Source of the DNA: Apostichopus japonicus
Lineage: Eukaryota; Echinodermata; Holothuroidea; Aspidochirotida; Stichopodidae
DNA: 64,000 nt
Direction: 5' to 3'
Assembly (NCBI RefSeq): GCF_037975245.1
Contig: NC_092562.1
Location: 25,884,554 to 25,948,553, forward strand
Below are positions 40,101 to 55,100 of the stretch, piece after piece (positions within the stretch are counted from its first letter, which is position 1; each line of letters opens with the position of its first letter). The notes beneath the pieces were generated by a model. That model did no database searches and was not told the DNA's origin. It saw only the letters and a list, made by a program, of their open reading frames with translations. A program made the position numbers and the translations under genes.

Positions 40101-43100
40101 ATTTCAACAGAGTCAAGAACAAAAGCAACATCTGTTGATCAGTCACCACCATCAATGGCTACTAAAATGACTTCTCCAGGAGCTACAACAAGAGAGAGTG
40201 ATGGTAGGTCGCACTTACATGTTTCAGAAACAGCATCTACATTAACTGGTGTGAGTTATACAAAGTTAAATGTTTGGTGGATGTCATACCTTTAAGGTAT
40301 TGCAATTTGTCAGTTTTGAAGTTAGCAACCATTTACAAGTTCCTTTTTTGTTTTTGTGAAATTACTTAAGTTTGTCTTGTAAGGATTGCAGCGCGGGAAA
40401 TTAAAGAATTCCTATATGACTGTATTCTATATGTTATCAATACACTGTATTCTATATGTTGTCAGTATAGTGAGTAGTTCATGTCTGCCGGCTTCAACAT
40501 CAAAGACAACTTTAGTCTTTACAAACACCATATGGAAAAATTATGATTTGCTTCCTTCATATAAATTCTTTACAGCAATTCGATGCTACAGTTGCGACAA
40601 TATTGATGGTAGTTGTGATTTGGAGAATGTACCCTTTACGCCTTGTGAACCTGGAGAAATTTGTCTCTCAAGGAATTTGACGACCACTTTTTTGTTTGGT
40701 AAGTGAGTTTTATTTACTTGTCTGATTACTGTAATTATGGATTCGTTTCTTTCTATATTCATCGTTTATTTATTCATTTGACAGTCATTTATAATTGTCG
40801 TAGAAATTCTGTAGCAGGCATGCAGTCAGCCATGCTATAAAAAACCTGAATATTCTTGATTTAAATTTGATACATTGTATTCCAAATCTTGACCTAACCT
40901 ATATATGTTTGGTTAGAGTTAAGATGCATTTCAAGCAGTGTTGCAATGACTCCAGTTAGTGCCTGGACTGTAGTGAGATTGTAAGTTAATATGCATTTCT
41001 ATGGGAGTAAGATTGTTATGGCTTTCAAGCAGTGTTGCAATGATTCCAGTCAGTGCCTGGAATCGTTGTTATTTGTTTCAAGCAGTGTTGCAATGACTCC
41101 AGTCGGTGCCTGGACTGGAGTGAGATTGTAAGTTAATATGCATTTCAATGGGAGTAAGATTGTTATGGTTTCCAAGCAGTGTTGAAATGACTCCAGTCAG
41201 TGCCTGGACTCGAGTAAGATTGTAAGTTAATATGCATTTCATTCGGTGTTGCAATAAGTCCAGTCGGTGCCTGGACTCGAGTAAGATTGTAAGTTAATAT
41301 GCATTTCATGCGGTGTTGCAATGACTCCAGTCAGTGTCTGGACTCCAATTAGAAAGCTCCTCATGTTATCAGGGACTTCACTCAAAAGACTCAAATTGTC
41401 TTATATTGCCTTGAGACACTAGTCCTCACATCGATGGACTCAATGACAGCTGTGGTTTCAAGCATCAAACCATAAAACAATGGCAAAGAATCTAAACCTT
41501 AAAGCACTATACAGTGCTGTTATAAAACACAATGTACAGCACATTAACATTTAGTAACCTACTCTATAGGAAAGGAAACTTGATTATTCAAAAAATGTTA
41601 CTTTTTCAATTTTTTTCCCAAATCCAAACCCAATCTAGCAACAATTGTCCAGTTCAACCTGTGAGCACTTACTGCTTCATAGTACCTTTTCATCTAGAGT
41701 AGTTTGCTTTAAAATATTTTGGGCTGAATAAATTTCTTGTTTATCTCCAGGAACTGTGGAGATCATCCAGAATGATGTGGCCAGAGGTTGCTTCCCTAGT
41801 TCAGTTGCTCCAGTTAGCAATGGATGCTTGGAAGGGTCAGTATTTTATGACGTCTCAGGAAATCTTCCACCAACAGTGACTATAAGCAATGTCCTTGGAA
41901 GGGTCTGCTTCTGTGATTCCGACCTATGCAATGATCGGAACATCCCGCAAGATGAACCTGGTAAATATAATCTGTATAATCAGTGTTATTCTAGCTATTC
42001 TGTCCTGCTTGTGTTTTAGTGGCAGGAATTTGTCATGAGAATTTAGAGAAAAGGGAATTGCTTATCATCATTTAGTATGCAGTAAATGGTTCATCTTAAT
42101 TTATATATCACTGTCATTGCGGACTGTGAATAGTGATCTGAGACTTGCTTGAATCAGTGTCATTATTATAGAAGTACCTATACTCTGCCATGTCATTGCT
42201 CTGTCTTCTGTTAAAATATGGTTTGTGAAGAAGAAAGTGCAAATCTTGCTCTCAGAATGTTAAGAAAAGTTTTCAATTCCTTTTCCTCCAATTAATTTTA
42301 GTAACTGTCACAGAGATTACCCAAACATCTGCTAGGGATTCAACTGATGCTCCAGCTAGTCCTGCCACTGGTGTTACACAAGCTTCTACAGTAAGTGGTG
42401 TCACACAGGCCTCAACAGTAAGCAGTGCCACAACAGCCCCCACAGTAACTGGTGCAACAGCAGGAACTGATACTCCAGCTAGTCTTGCCACTGGTGCCAC
42501 ACAAGCTTCTACAGTAAGTGGTGCCACACAGGCCTCAACAGTAAGCAGTGCCACAACAGCGTCTACAATGAGTAGTGCAACAGCAGGAACTGATACTCCA
42601 GCTAGTCCTGCCACTGGTGCCACAAAAGCTTCTACAGTAAGTGGTGCCACACAGGCCTCAACAGTAAGCAGTGCCAAAACAGCCTCCACAGTTACTGGTG
42701 CAACAGCAGGAACTGATACTCCAGCTAGTCCTACCACTGGTGCCACACAAGCTTCTACAGTAAGTGGTGCCACACAGGCCTCAACAGTAAGCAGTGCCAC
42801 AACAGCGTCTACAATGAGTAGTGCAACAGCAGGAACTGATACTCCAGCTAGTCCTGCCACTGGTACCACACAAGCTTCTACAGTAAGTGGTGCCACACAG
42901 GCCTCAACAGTAAGCAGTGCCACAACAGCGTCTACAATGAGTAGTGCAACAGCAGGAACTGATACTCCAGCTAGTCCTGCCACTGGTGCCACACAAGCTT
43001 CTACAGTAAGTGTTGCCACACAAGCCTCAACAGTAAGCAGTGCCACAACAGCCTCTACAATGAGTAGTGCAACAGCAGGAACTGATACTCCAGCTAGTCC

Positions 43101-46100
43101 TGCCACTGGTGCCACACAAGCTTCTACAGTAAGTGGTGTGACACAGGCGTCAACTGCAAGCAGTGTCACAACAGCCTCTACAATAAGTAGTGCAACAGCA
43201 AGGATGAGTTCAACATTGCCTCCAGAGACTTCTACTCAATTTCGAGGTATGCTTTGCAAATATCATTTTAACTTGTGTCTAAGACACATCCAGAGTACAA
43301 AGACACATAATTATGAGTTGTTCAGTATATGAAATCCGAAACATTGCACAGTCCATTATCGTTAATGTTAATAGAAATAATATTACATTAATGAAATAGG
43401 AAAGCGTTCACCTCCAGCCTAACATTAGTTATGTGCTGTAGCAACTGGGCTTGTGTATCTTAGTTATCATTATTTATTAAAGTGCATTATGAAAGCAATT
43501 GTTGGATGAGAAGTATCTCCCATTTACCAAAAAACAGGTGAACTCTTTTATTTTGCTGTCATTTCTTTTTCAGGCTTTCGATGCTACATATGTTTTGATC
43601 AGGAATCTTGCGCAGAGAGTGAACTTCTCTTCGAAACCTGCCCGGACAATTCCATTTGCCTGACAAGGAACGTGACTGCTACCTATTCACTTGGTAAGTT
43701 AGACTAAGTAAGAAAGAAGTAAATTTACCCAGTTGTTAAAAATGATATTTTTTTTTCACAAATTCTTCCTTCTTTGAGTCTATCCTTTTTCCAATCATTT
43801 ATCAGTGCTCTTAACCTTATCCATGAAACTAATCAACATAATGTTGACCAAATTCACTGATCGGACTGTTGTATCACGTACATTTAGTTTACAGTTAAAA
43901 TTGTTTTGGAAAGTAAACTTTAAGGATTTATGCATGATTAATTGATTATGAAAACTACTGATGAAATTTGGGATGAATTGGAAAGCATCCAGCAGATCAT
44001 ATTGATGTTTCCATCCTTGAATGAGCTCGGACTCAAACTTTGAATATGTATTTTGTATTCAAAAGTTTAAACCCAAGGGAAAGTACCATGAGCTAAGTCA
44101 CTGCATTTAACAGTAAGAAGTTCTACACAGATATATCCTGAAGTAACTTAAGTCTTCAGGAACCAAGATTTGATTGACCGATAAAGAGTCCTTTTCGAGC
44201 AAATGAAATTTTTGTCTTACGAAGGTGCTGGAGAGTTCCGGCAGAATGATTTGTTTCGAGGATGCTTCCCCAGTGACTTGACAGCTGTTAAGGATGGATG
44301 CGTACCTGGACGTATTTTCTATGACACTGCGGGTCCATTACCTTCAGGGGTGACATTGAGGGATGTGGAGGGAAGAGTTTGTTTCTGTGATACAGACTTG
44401 TGCAATATTGAAGAGGTGTCCAGAGAGTCTCCATGTAAGTTTTGAGTCTTTTCATTGTTCTGTATTGAAATAAACAAAAACTAGTCTTACCATTGTTCTG
44501 AATTGAAATAAACAATAACTATTTACAAAAGATAAACATGTCATAGTCTATTTTCTGCATGATCAACTTTTGATGTGCTGCCTCTGTTTTTACCCTCTAA
44601 GGGGAAGGTTGTTTAATGTTTAAGGAATACTTTGAGACCATTTCCTTGTAGGTTGTACAATGTTTGGCATAGTTTCTATGATAATTAAAAGGATAATGTT
44701 ACCTGTAACCAGTTTTCATTTGTGAGGTGAAATTGCAACTTCAGGTTGTTTAACATCAAGGTAAATAAATCTGAATATTACATCAAATATGCACATGGAT
44801 ACAGTCTAGGTTTGAGGAAGAACTTGTAGATGAAACAATGAACAAAAGCTTCTGAAACATAAATAAGTGTCATCAGTGATTAATTTTTACAGCTTCAAAA
44901 GTGGAATCAGTCATTACTATTTTATCTATTATGAGAGTTAACACATTTCATTTTATTTCTCTCTCCAGCTACAACACAAGGTCCAGTTACGTCTATAACA
45001 GCATCTCCTCCCACACCTGAAACTATATCACCTGATGGTGCTACAGATTCTCAATCAAATCTGTCACCAACAGTAAGTGGAGCAACACCTTTCTCAGCTG
45101 TATCTACTGATACACCAGCCAGTCCAGTTACTGATGGTACAGCAGGATCTACAGTTAGTGGAGCAACACCTTTCTCAGCTGTATCTACTGATACATCAGC
45201 CAGTCCAGTTACTGGTGGTACAGCAGGATCTACAGTTAGTGGAGCAACACCTGTCTCAGCTATATCTACTGATACACCAGCCAGTCCAGTTACTGATGGT
45301 ACAGCAGGATCTACTGTTAGTGGAGCAACACCTGTCTCAGCTGTATCTACTGATACACCAGCCAGTCCAGTTACTGGTGGTACAGCAGGATCTACAGTTA
45401 GTGGAGCAACACCTGTCTCAGCTGTATCTACTGATACATCAGCCAGTCCAGTTACTGGTGGTACAGCAGGATCTACAGTTAGTGGTTCAACACCTGTCTC
45501 AGCTATATCTACTGATACACCAGCCAGTCCAGCTACTGATGGTACAGCAGGATCAACAGTTAGTGGAGCAACACCTGTCTCAGCTGTGTCTACTGATACA
45601 CCAGCCAGTCCAATTACTGATGGTACAGCAGGATCTACAGTTAGTGGAGCAACACCTGTCTCAGCTTTATCTACTGATACACCAGCCAGTCCAGTTACTG
45701 ATGGCACAGCAGGATCTACAGTTAGTGGAGCAACACCTGTCTCAGCTGTATCTACTGATACACCAGCCAGTCCAGTTACTGATGGTACAGCAGGATCTAC
45801 AGTTAGTGTAGCAACACCTGTCTCAGCTGTATCTACTGATACACCAGCCAGTCCAGTTACTGATGTTACAGCAGGATCTACTGTTAGTGGAGCAACACCT
45901 GTCTCACCTGTATCTACTGATACACCAGCCAGTCCAGTTACTGATGGTACAGCAGGATCTACAGTTAGTGGAGCAACACCTGTCTCAGCTGTATCTACTG
46001 ATACACCAGCCAGTCCAGTTACTGATGGTACAGCAGGATCTACAGTTAGTGTAGCAACACCTGTCTCAGTTGTATCTACTGAAACACCAGCCAGTCCAGT

Positions 46101-49100
46101 TACTGATGGTACAGCAGGATCTACAGTTAGTGTAGCAACACCTGTCTCAGCTGTATCTACTGATACACCAGCCAGTCCAGTTACTGATGGTACAGCAGGA
46201 TCTACAGTTAGTGGAGCAACACCTGTCTCAGCTGTGTCTACTGATACACCAGCCAGTCCAGTTACTGATGTTACAGCAGGATCTACAGTTAGTGGAGCAA
46301 CACCTGTCTCAGCTGTATCTACTGATACACCAGCCAGTCCAGTTACTGATGGTACAGCAGGATCTACAGTTAGTGGAGCAACACCTGTCTCAGCTGTGTC
46401 TACTGATACACCAGCCAGTCCAGTCACTGATGGTACAGCAGGATCTACAGTTAGTGTAGCAACACCTGTCTCAGCTCTATCTACTGATACACCAGCCAGT
46501 CCAGTTACTGATGTTACAGCAGGATCTACAGTTAGTGGAGCAACACCTGTCTCAGCTGTATCTACTGATACACCAGCCAGTCCAGTTACTGATGTTACAG
46601 CAGGATCTACAGTTAGTGGAGCAACACCTGTCTCAGCTGTATCTACTGATACACCAGCCAGTCCAGTTACTGATGGTACAGCAGGATCTACAGTTAGTGG
46701 AGCAACACCTGTCTCAGCTGTATCTACTGATACACCAGCCAGTCCAGTTACTGATGGTACAGCAGGATCTACAGTTAGTGGTGCAACCGGAAGGATGAGT
46801 TCTACATTGATGGCAGAGACTTCTACTCAACTTCAAGGTATTTCTTGCAATTATTGCTTAAACTTGATCTGGTTCGTAGGAACTGTGTATTGAAATGTTT
46901 AGATACACTTATCGTTCCTAATGATTATGATTTGTATAGAGTTTTATGATTTGTATAGAGTTTTAAGAAGATAAAATGTTTTTTTTTTTTAAGTATATAT
47001 TTTTTATTAATGGTGATATTAGAGTTGTTTTTAAAACAAAACAGGACAGGAAATTATCAAGAATGTTTTACACAGCAAGAAAATGAATAGATGTAACTGA
47101 AATAAAACTCTGCTCGCCAGAAGAAGGAGTTATTTCCTGCACCCACTGAGCTATCCCATCTTTAGTCATTGGTAATCACACTACCCCTCACAGGTTTCAT
47201 TATTTATGAAGTTTATATAAAATAGAACTTTCTAAGAGAAAAGCATCTACAGAACAGTATGGACTGTACATCTTGAAGATTACTCGCTGCCATTTTTTTC
47301 CACCATCAGATTTGCGTTGCTACATATGTTTTGATCAGGAATCTTGCACAGAGAGTGAACTTCTCTTCGAAACCTGCCCGGACAATTCCATTTGCCTGAC
47401 AAGGAACGTGACGGCTACCTCTTCAATTGGTAAGCTAGACTAAGTATACAATGTGACTAATTTTTGAGTCTCTCATGTTTCAACAAACTCCTAGCCATTT
47501 CAACCTCATGTCTGTACATGAAATTGTAACTAAAACTGTATAACGCAAAAGCACTGATAGGACTATCGTATCACACTTAAGTATGTTCCTATTTTTTTAG
47601 AATTCTTGCTCCCAAGAATTTATGCTTTTTTAAAAATGATGACACACCTGTTGTAATTTAAGATCAACAGCAAAGCAGCTATCCAATAATATTGATTTTT
47701 CTATCCTTGATTTAGCTCAGACTAAACTTTCTATGTATATTTTATCTACAAAAATTTAAACCACAGTGAAATTTCCATAAATTAAGTCACTGCTTTTACC
47801 AATAAACAGTGCTATACAGATATTTCTACACAAGTAGTTTTGGTCTTCGGGAACCAATACTAGATGGAATGATAAAGAGTCCTTTTGGTGCAAATTTAAT
47901 TTTTGTCTCACAAAGGTCCTGTAGTGTCAACGCAGGATGATTTGTTTCGAGGATGCTTCCCCAGTGACTTGACAGCTGTTAAGGATGGATGCGTGAATGG
48001 ATCTACTTTCTTCGACACTGCGGGTTCATTACCCGCAGGGGTGACAGTAACCGATGTGGAGGGACGAGTTTGTTTCTGTGATACAGACTTGTGCAATATT
48101 GAAGAGGTGTCCAGAGAGATTCCAGGTAAGTTTTGAGTCTTTCCATTGTTATGTATTGAAATAAACAAAAACTAGTCTTCCATTGTTCTGTATTGAAATA
48201 AACAATAACTATTTACAAAAGATAAACATGTCATAGTTTATGTTCTGCATGATCAACTTTTGATGTGCTGGCTCTGTTTGTACCAGACAACTGCAGGGCT
48301 TTTCTGACATGACACAGCTGTTACCGTTGCCATTTTATGTTTACTTTTAAAAGAGGGAAGTTTGTTAAAGGAAGATTTTGGGACCATTTTCTTGTAGCTT
48401 GTACAATGGTTTAGCATAATTTCTTTGCTAATTGAAAAGATCATGTTACCTGTAATCAGTTTTAATTGTGAGCTGCAATTGGAACTTCATGTTGTTAAGC
48501 ATTATCGTTAACAAATCTGAATATTACATCAATTATTCATATCTTGATGGACACAGTCTAGATTTGAGAAATAAATTGTAGATTCTAAAACAATGAATGT
48601 ACGCATCTGAAACATTAATGAGTGTCATCACTTTATCATTTTACCAGCTTCAAAAGTGGAATCAGGCATGCCATTTTTATCTGTTATGAGAGTTGACACA
48701 TTTCATTTGTTTTCTCTCTCCAGCTACAACACAAGTTCCAGTTACTTCTACAATGTCATCTCCTCCCACACCTGAAACTATATCACCTGATGGTGCTACA
48801 GATTCTCAATCAAATCTGTCACCAACAGTAAGTGGAGCAACACCTGTCTCAGCTGTATCTACTGATACATCAGCCAGTCCAGTTACTGATGGTACAGCAG
48901 GATCTACAGTTAGTGGAGCAACACCTGTCTCAGCTTTATCTACTGATACACCAGCCAGTCCAGTTACTGATGGCACAGCAGGATCTACAGTTAGTGGAGC
49001 AACACCTGTCTCAGCGGTATCTACTGATACACCAGCCATTCCAGTTACTGATGGTACAGCAGGATCTACAATAAGTGGAGCAACACCTGTCTCAGCTTTA

Positions 49101-52100
49101 TCTACTGATACACCAGCCAGTCCAGTTACTGATGGTACAGCAGGATCTACAGTTAGTGGAGCAACAGCTGTCTCAGCTGTATCTACTGATACACCAGCCA
49201 GTCCAGTTACTGATGGTACAGCAGGATCTACAGTTAGTGGAGCAACACCTGTCTCAGCTGTATCTACTGATACACCAGCCAGTCCAGTTACTGATGTTAC
49301 AGCAGGATCTACAGTTAGTGGAGCAACACCTGTCTCAGCTGTATCTACTGATACACCAGCCAGTCCAGTTACTGATGTTACAGCAGGATCTTCAGTTAGT
49401 GGAGCAACACCTGTCTCAGCTGTATCTACTGATACACCAGCCAGCCCAGTTACTGATGGTACAGCAGGATCTACAGTTAGTGGTTCAACACCTGTCTCAG
49501 CTGTATCTTCTGATACACCAGCCAGTCCAGTTACTGATGGTACAGCAGGATCTACAGTTAGTGGAGCAACACCTCTCTCAGCTGTATCTACTGATACACC
49601 AGCCAGTCCAGTTACTGATGGTACAGTTGGATCTACAGTAAGTGGTGCAACCGGAAGGATGAGTTCTACATTGATGGCAGAGACATCTACACAAGTTCAA
49701 GGTACTTCTTGCAATTATTGCTTAAACTTTATTTGTTTCCTAGGAACTGCCTATTGAAATGTTTAGATATACTAAATGTTTTTTGATATTTATTTTTATT
49801 AATTGTGATATTAGAGGTGTTTTTAACCAACACAGGACAGGAAATTATCAAGAATGTTTTACAAAGCAAGAAAATGAATGGATGTAACTGAAATTAAACT
49901 GTGCTTGCCAGAAGGAGTAATTTCCTGCACCCACTGAGCTATCTGATCTTTAGTCATTGGTAATCACACTACCCCTCACAGGTTTCATTATTTATGAAGT
50001 TTATATGAAATAGAACTTTCTAATAGAAAAGCATCTACAAAACAGTATGGACCGTACATCTTGAAGATTACTTGCTGGCATTTTTTTCCACCATCAGATT
50101 TGCGTTGCTACATATGTTCTGATCAGGAATCTTGCTCAGAGAGTGAACTTCTCTTCGAAACCTGCCCGGACAATTCCATTTGCCTGACAAGGAACGTGAC
50201 GGCTACCTATTTAATTGGTAAGTTAGACTAAATGTACACTGTGACTTATTTTTGAGTCTCTCATGTTCCAACCAATTCCTAGCCATTTCAACCTCATGCC
50301 TGTACATGAGAATCTAACTAAAACTGTATAACGCATCAAATGCACTGATAGGACTATCGTATGGCACTTTAGTATGTTCCTTATTTTTATTAGAATGCTT
50401 GCTTTTAGAATTTCCTTTTTTTCATCATGATGACACACCTGATGTAATTTAAGATCAATAGCAAAGCAGCTAACCGATAATATCGATTTTTCTATCCTTG
50501 ATTTAGCTCAGACTAAACTTTCTATGTATATTTTATCTACAAAAGTTTAAACCACAGTGAAATTTCTATAAATTAAGTCACTGCATTCACCAATAAACAG
50601 TTCTACACAGATATTTCTTCAAGTAGTTTTGGTCTTCGGGAACCAATGCTAGATGGAATGATAAAGAGTCCTTTTGGTGCAAATTTAATTTTTTTCTCAC
50701 AAAGGTCCTGTAGTGTCAACGCAGGATGATTTGTTTCGAGGATGCTTCCCCAGTGACTTGACAGCTGTTAAGGATGGATGCGTGAATGGATCTACTTTCT
50801 TCGACACTGCGGGTTCATTACCCGCAGGGGTGACAGTAACCGATGTGGAGGGACGAGTTTGTTTCTGTGATACAGACTTGTGCAATAGTGAAGAGGTGTC
50901 TAAAGAATTTCCAGGTAAGTCTTTCCATTGTTCTGTATTGGTATAAAAAAAAAATATTTACGAAACTGTGCTGTAAAAAAAGATAAACATGTCATAGTCT
51001 ATTTTCTGCATGATCAACTTTTGATGTGCTGCGTCTGTTTTTACCCTCTATGGGGAAGGTTGTTTAATGTTTAAGGAATAGTTGAGACCATTTTCTTGTA
51101 GATTGTACAATGTTTGGCATAGTTTCTATGATAATTGAAAGGATAATGTTACCTGTAATCAGTTTTCATTTGTGAGGTATAATTGCAACTTCAGGTTGTT
51201 TAACATCAAGGTAAATAAATCTGAATATTACATCAAATATGCACATGGACACAGTTTAGGTTTGAGGAATAAATTGTAGATGAAACAATGAACAAAAGCT
51301 TCTGAAACATAAATTAGTGTCATCAGTGATTAACTTTTACAGCTTCAAAAGTGGAATCAGTCATTACTATTCTATATGTTATGAAAGTTTACACATGTCA
51401 TTTTATTTCTCTCTCCAGCTACAACACAAGGTCCAGTTACGTCTACAACGGCATCGCCTCCCACACCTGAAACTATATCACCTGATGGTGCTACAGATTC
51501 TCAATCAAATATGTCACCAACAGTTAGTAGAGCAACACCTGTCTCAGCTGTATCTACTGATACACCAGCCAGTCCAGTTACTGATGGTACAGCAGGATCT
51601 ACAGTTAGTGGAGCAACATCTTTCTCAGCTGTATCTACTGATACACCAGCCAGTCCAGTTACTGATGGTACAGCAGGATCTACAGTTAGTGGTTCAACAC
51701 CTGTCTCAGCTGTATCTACTGATACACCAGCCAGTCCAGTTACTGATGGTACAGCAGGATCTACAGTGAGTGGAGCAACACCTGTGTCAGCTGTATCTAC
51801 TGATACACCAGCCAGTCCAGTTACTGATGGTACAGCAGGATCTACAGTTAGTGGAGCAACACCTGTATCAGCTGTGTCTACTGATACACCAGCCAGTCCA
51901 GTTACTGATGGTACAGCAGGATCTACAGTTAGTGGAGCAACACCTGTCTCAGCTGTATCTACTGATACACCAGCCAGTCCAGTTACTGATGGTACAGCAG
52001 GATCTACAGTTAGTGGAGCAACACCTGTCTCAGCTGTATCTACTGATACACCAGCCAGTCCAGTTACTGATGGTACAGCAGGATCTACAGTTAGTGGAGC

Positions 52101-55100
52101 AACATCTGTCTCAGCTGTATCTACTGATACACCAGCCAGTCCAGTTACTGATGGTACAGCAGGATCTACAGTTAGTGGAGCAACACCTGTCTCAGCTGTA
52201 TCTACTGATACACCAGCTAGTCTAGTTACTGATGGTACAGCAGGATCTACAGTTAGCGGAGCAACACCTGTCTCAGCTCTATCTACTGATACACCAGCCA
52301 GTCCAGTTACTGATGGTACAGTTGGATCTACAGTTAGTGGTGCAACCGGAAGGATGAGTTCTACATTGATGGCAGAGACATCTACACAAGTTCAAGGTAC
52401 TTCTTGCAATTATTGCTTAAACTTTATTTGTTTCCTAGGAACTGCTTATTGAAATGTTTAGATATACTAAATGTTTTTTTTATATTTATTTTTATTAATT
52501 GTGATATTAGAGGTGTTTTTAACCAACACAGGACAGGAAATTATCAAGAATGTTTTACAAAGCAAGAAAATGAATGGATGTAACTGAAATTAAACTGTGC
52601 TTGCCAGAAGGAGTTATTTCCTGCACCCACTGAGCTATCCCATCTTTAGTCATTAGTAATCACACTACCCCTCACAGGTTTCATTATTTATGAAGTTTAT
52701 ATAACATAGAACTTTCTAATAGAAAAGCATCTACAGAACAGTATAGACTGTACATCTTGAAGATTACTTGCTGGTATTTTTTTCCACCATCAGATTTGCG
52801 TTGCTACATATGTTCTGATCAGGAATCTTGCACAGAGAGTGAACTTCTCTTCGAAACCTGCCCGGACAATTCCATTTGCCTGACAAGGAACGTGACGGCT
52901 ACCTATTTAATTGGTAAGTTAGACTAAATGTACACTGTGACTTATTTTTGAGTCTCTCATGTTCCAACCAATTCCTAGCCATTTCAACCTCATGCCTGTA
53001 CATGAGAATCTAACTAAAACTGTATAACGCATCAAATGCACTGATAGGACTATCGTATCGCACTTTAGTATGTTCCTTATTTTTATTAGAATGCTTGCTT
53101 TTAGAATTTCCTTTTTTTCATCATGATGACACACCTGATGTAATTTAAGATCAATAGCAAAGCAGCTAACCGATAATATCGATTTTTCTATCCTTGATTT
53201 AGCTCAGACTAAACTTTCTATGTATATTTTATCTACAAAAGTTTAAACCACAGTGAAATTTCTATAAATTAAGTCACTGCATTCACCAATAAACAGTTCT
53301 ACACAGATATTTCTTCAAGTAGTTTTGGTCTTCGGGAACCAATGCTAGATGGAATGATAAAGAGTCCTTTTGGTGCAAATTTAATTTTTGTCTCACAAAG
53401 GTCCTGTAGTGTCAACGCAGGATGATTTGTTTCGAGGATGCTTCCCCAGTGACTTGACAGCTGTTAAGGATGGATGCGTGAATGGATCTACTTTCTTCGA
53501 CACTGCGGGTTCATTACCCGCAGGGGTGACAGTAACCGATGTGGAGGGACGAGTTTGTTTCTGTGATACAGACTTGTGCAATAGTGAAGAGGTGTCTAAA
53601 GAATTTCCAGGTAAGTCTTTCCATTGTTCTGTATTGGTATAAAAAAAAAATATTTACGAAACTGTGCTGTAAAAAAAGATAAACATGTCATAGTCTATTT
53701 TCTGCATGATCAACTTTTGATGTGCTGCGTCTGTTTTTACCCTCTATGGGGAAGGTTGTTTAATGTTTAAGGAATAGTTGAGACCATTTTCTTGTAGATT
53801 GTACAATGTTTGGCATAGTTTCTATGATAATTGAAAGGATAATGTTACCTGTAATCAGTTTTCATTTGTGAGGTATAATTGCAACTTCAGGTTGTTTAAC
53901 ATCAAGGTAAATAAATCTGAATATTACATCAAATATGCACATGGACACAGTTTAGGTTTGAGGAATAAATGGTAGATGAAACAATGAACAAAAGCTTCTG
54001 AAACATAAATTAGTGTCATCAGTGATTAACTTTTACAGCTTCAAAAGTGGAATCAGTCATTACTATTCTATATGTTATGAAAGTTTACACATGTCATTTT
54101 ATTTCTCTCTCCAGCTACAACACAAGGTCCAGTTACGTCTACAACGGCATCGCCTCCCACACCTGAAACTATATCACCTGATGGTGCTACAGATTCTCAA
54201 TCAAATATGTCACCAACAGTTAGTAGAGCAACACCTGTCTCAGCTGTATCTACTGATACACCAGCCAGTCCAGTTACTGATGGTACAGCAGGATCTACAG
54301 TTAGTGGAGCAACATCTTTCTCAGCTGTATCTACTGATACACCAGCCAGTCCAGTTACTGATGGTACAGCAGGATCTACAGTTAGTGGTTCAATACCTGT
54401 CTCAGCTGTATCTACTGATACACCAGCCAGTCCAGTTACTGATGGTACAGCAGGATCTACAGTTAGTGGAGCAACACCTGTGTCAGCTGTATCTACTGAT
54501 ACACCAGCCAGTCCAGTTACTGATGGTACAGCAGGATCTACAGTTAGTGGAGCAACACCTGTATCAGCTGTGTCTACTGATACACCAGCCAGTCCAGTTA
54601 CTGATGGTACAGCAGGATCTACAGTTAGTGGAGCAACACCTGTCTCAGCTGTATCTACTGATACACCAGCCAGTCCAGTTACTGATGGTACAGCAGGATC
54701 TACAGTTAGTGGAGCAACACCTGTCTCAGCTGTATCTACTGATACACCAGCCAGTCCAGTTACTGATGGTACAGCAGGATCTACAGTTAGTGGAGCAACA
54801 TCTGTCTCAGCTGTATCTACTGATACACCAGCCAGTCCAGTTACTGATGGTACAGCAGGATCTACAGTTAGTGGTTCAACACCTGTCTCAGCTGTGTCTA
54901 CTGATACACCAGCCAGTCCAGTTACTGATGGTACAGCAGGATCTACAGTTAGTGGAGCAACACCTGTCTCAGCTGTATCTACTGATACACCAGCTAGTCT
55001 AGTTACTGATGGTACAGCAGGATCTACAGTTAGCGGAGCAACACCTGTCTCAGCTCTATCTACTGATACACCAGCCAGTCCAGTTACTGATGGTACAGTT

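Noticed and set aside
45077-45811. Second plus-frame open reading through the 81-bp repeats ([17 protein letters not shown]-type), also at 48832, 49075, 51317, 54013, 56789 and 59914
   Set aside because: It is the +1 frame of the same repeat unit. Extended versions run back through intron sequence upstream of the acceptor and do not match the phase 1 junctions.
48806-49039. Small antisense frames inside Ly6 C-half exons (for example 47908-48168, 50697-50885) and intron frames such as 50223-50438
   Set aside because: Recur only because the modules are duplicated; no start context, domain or splice support.
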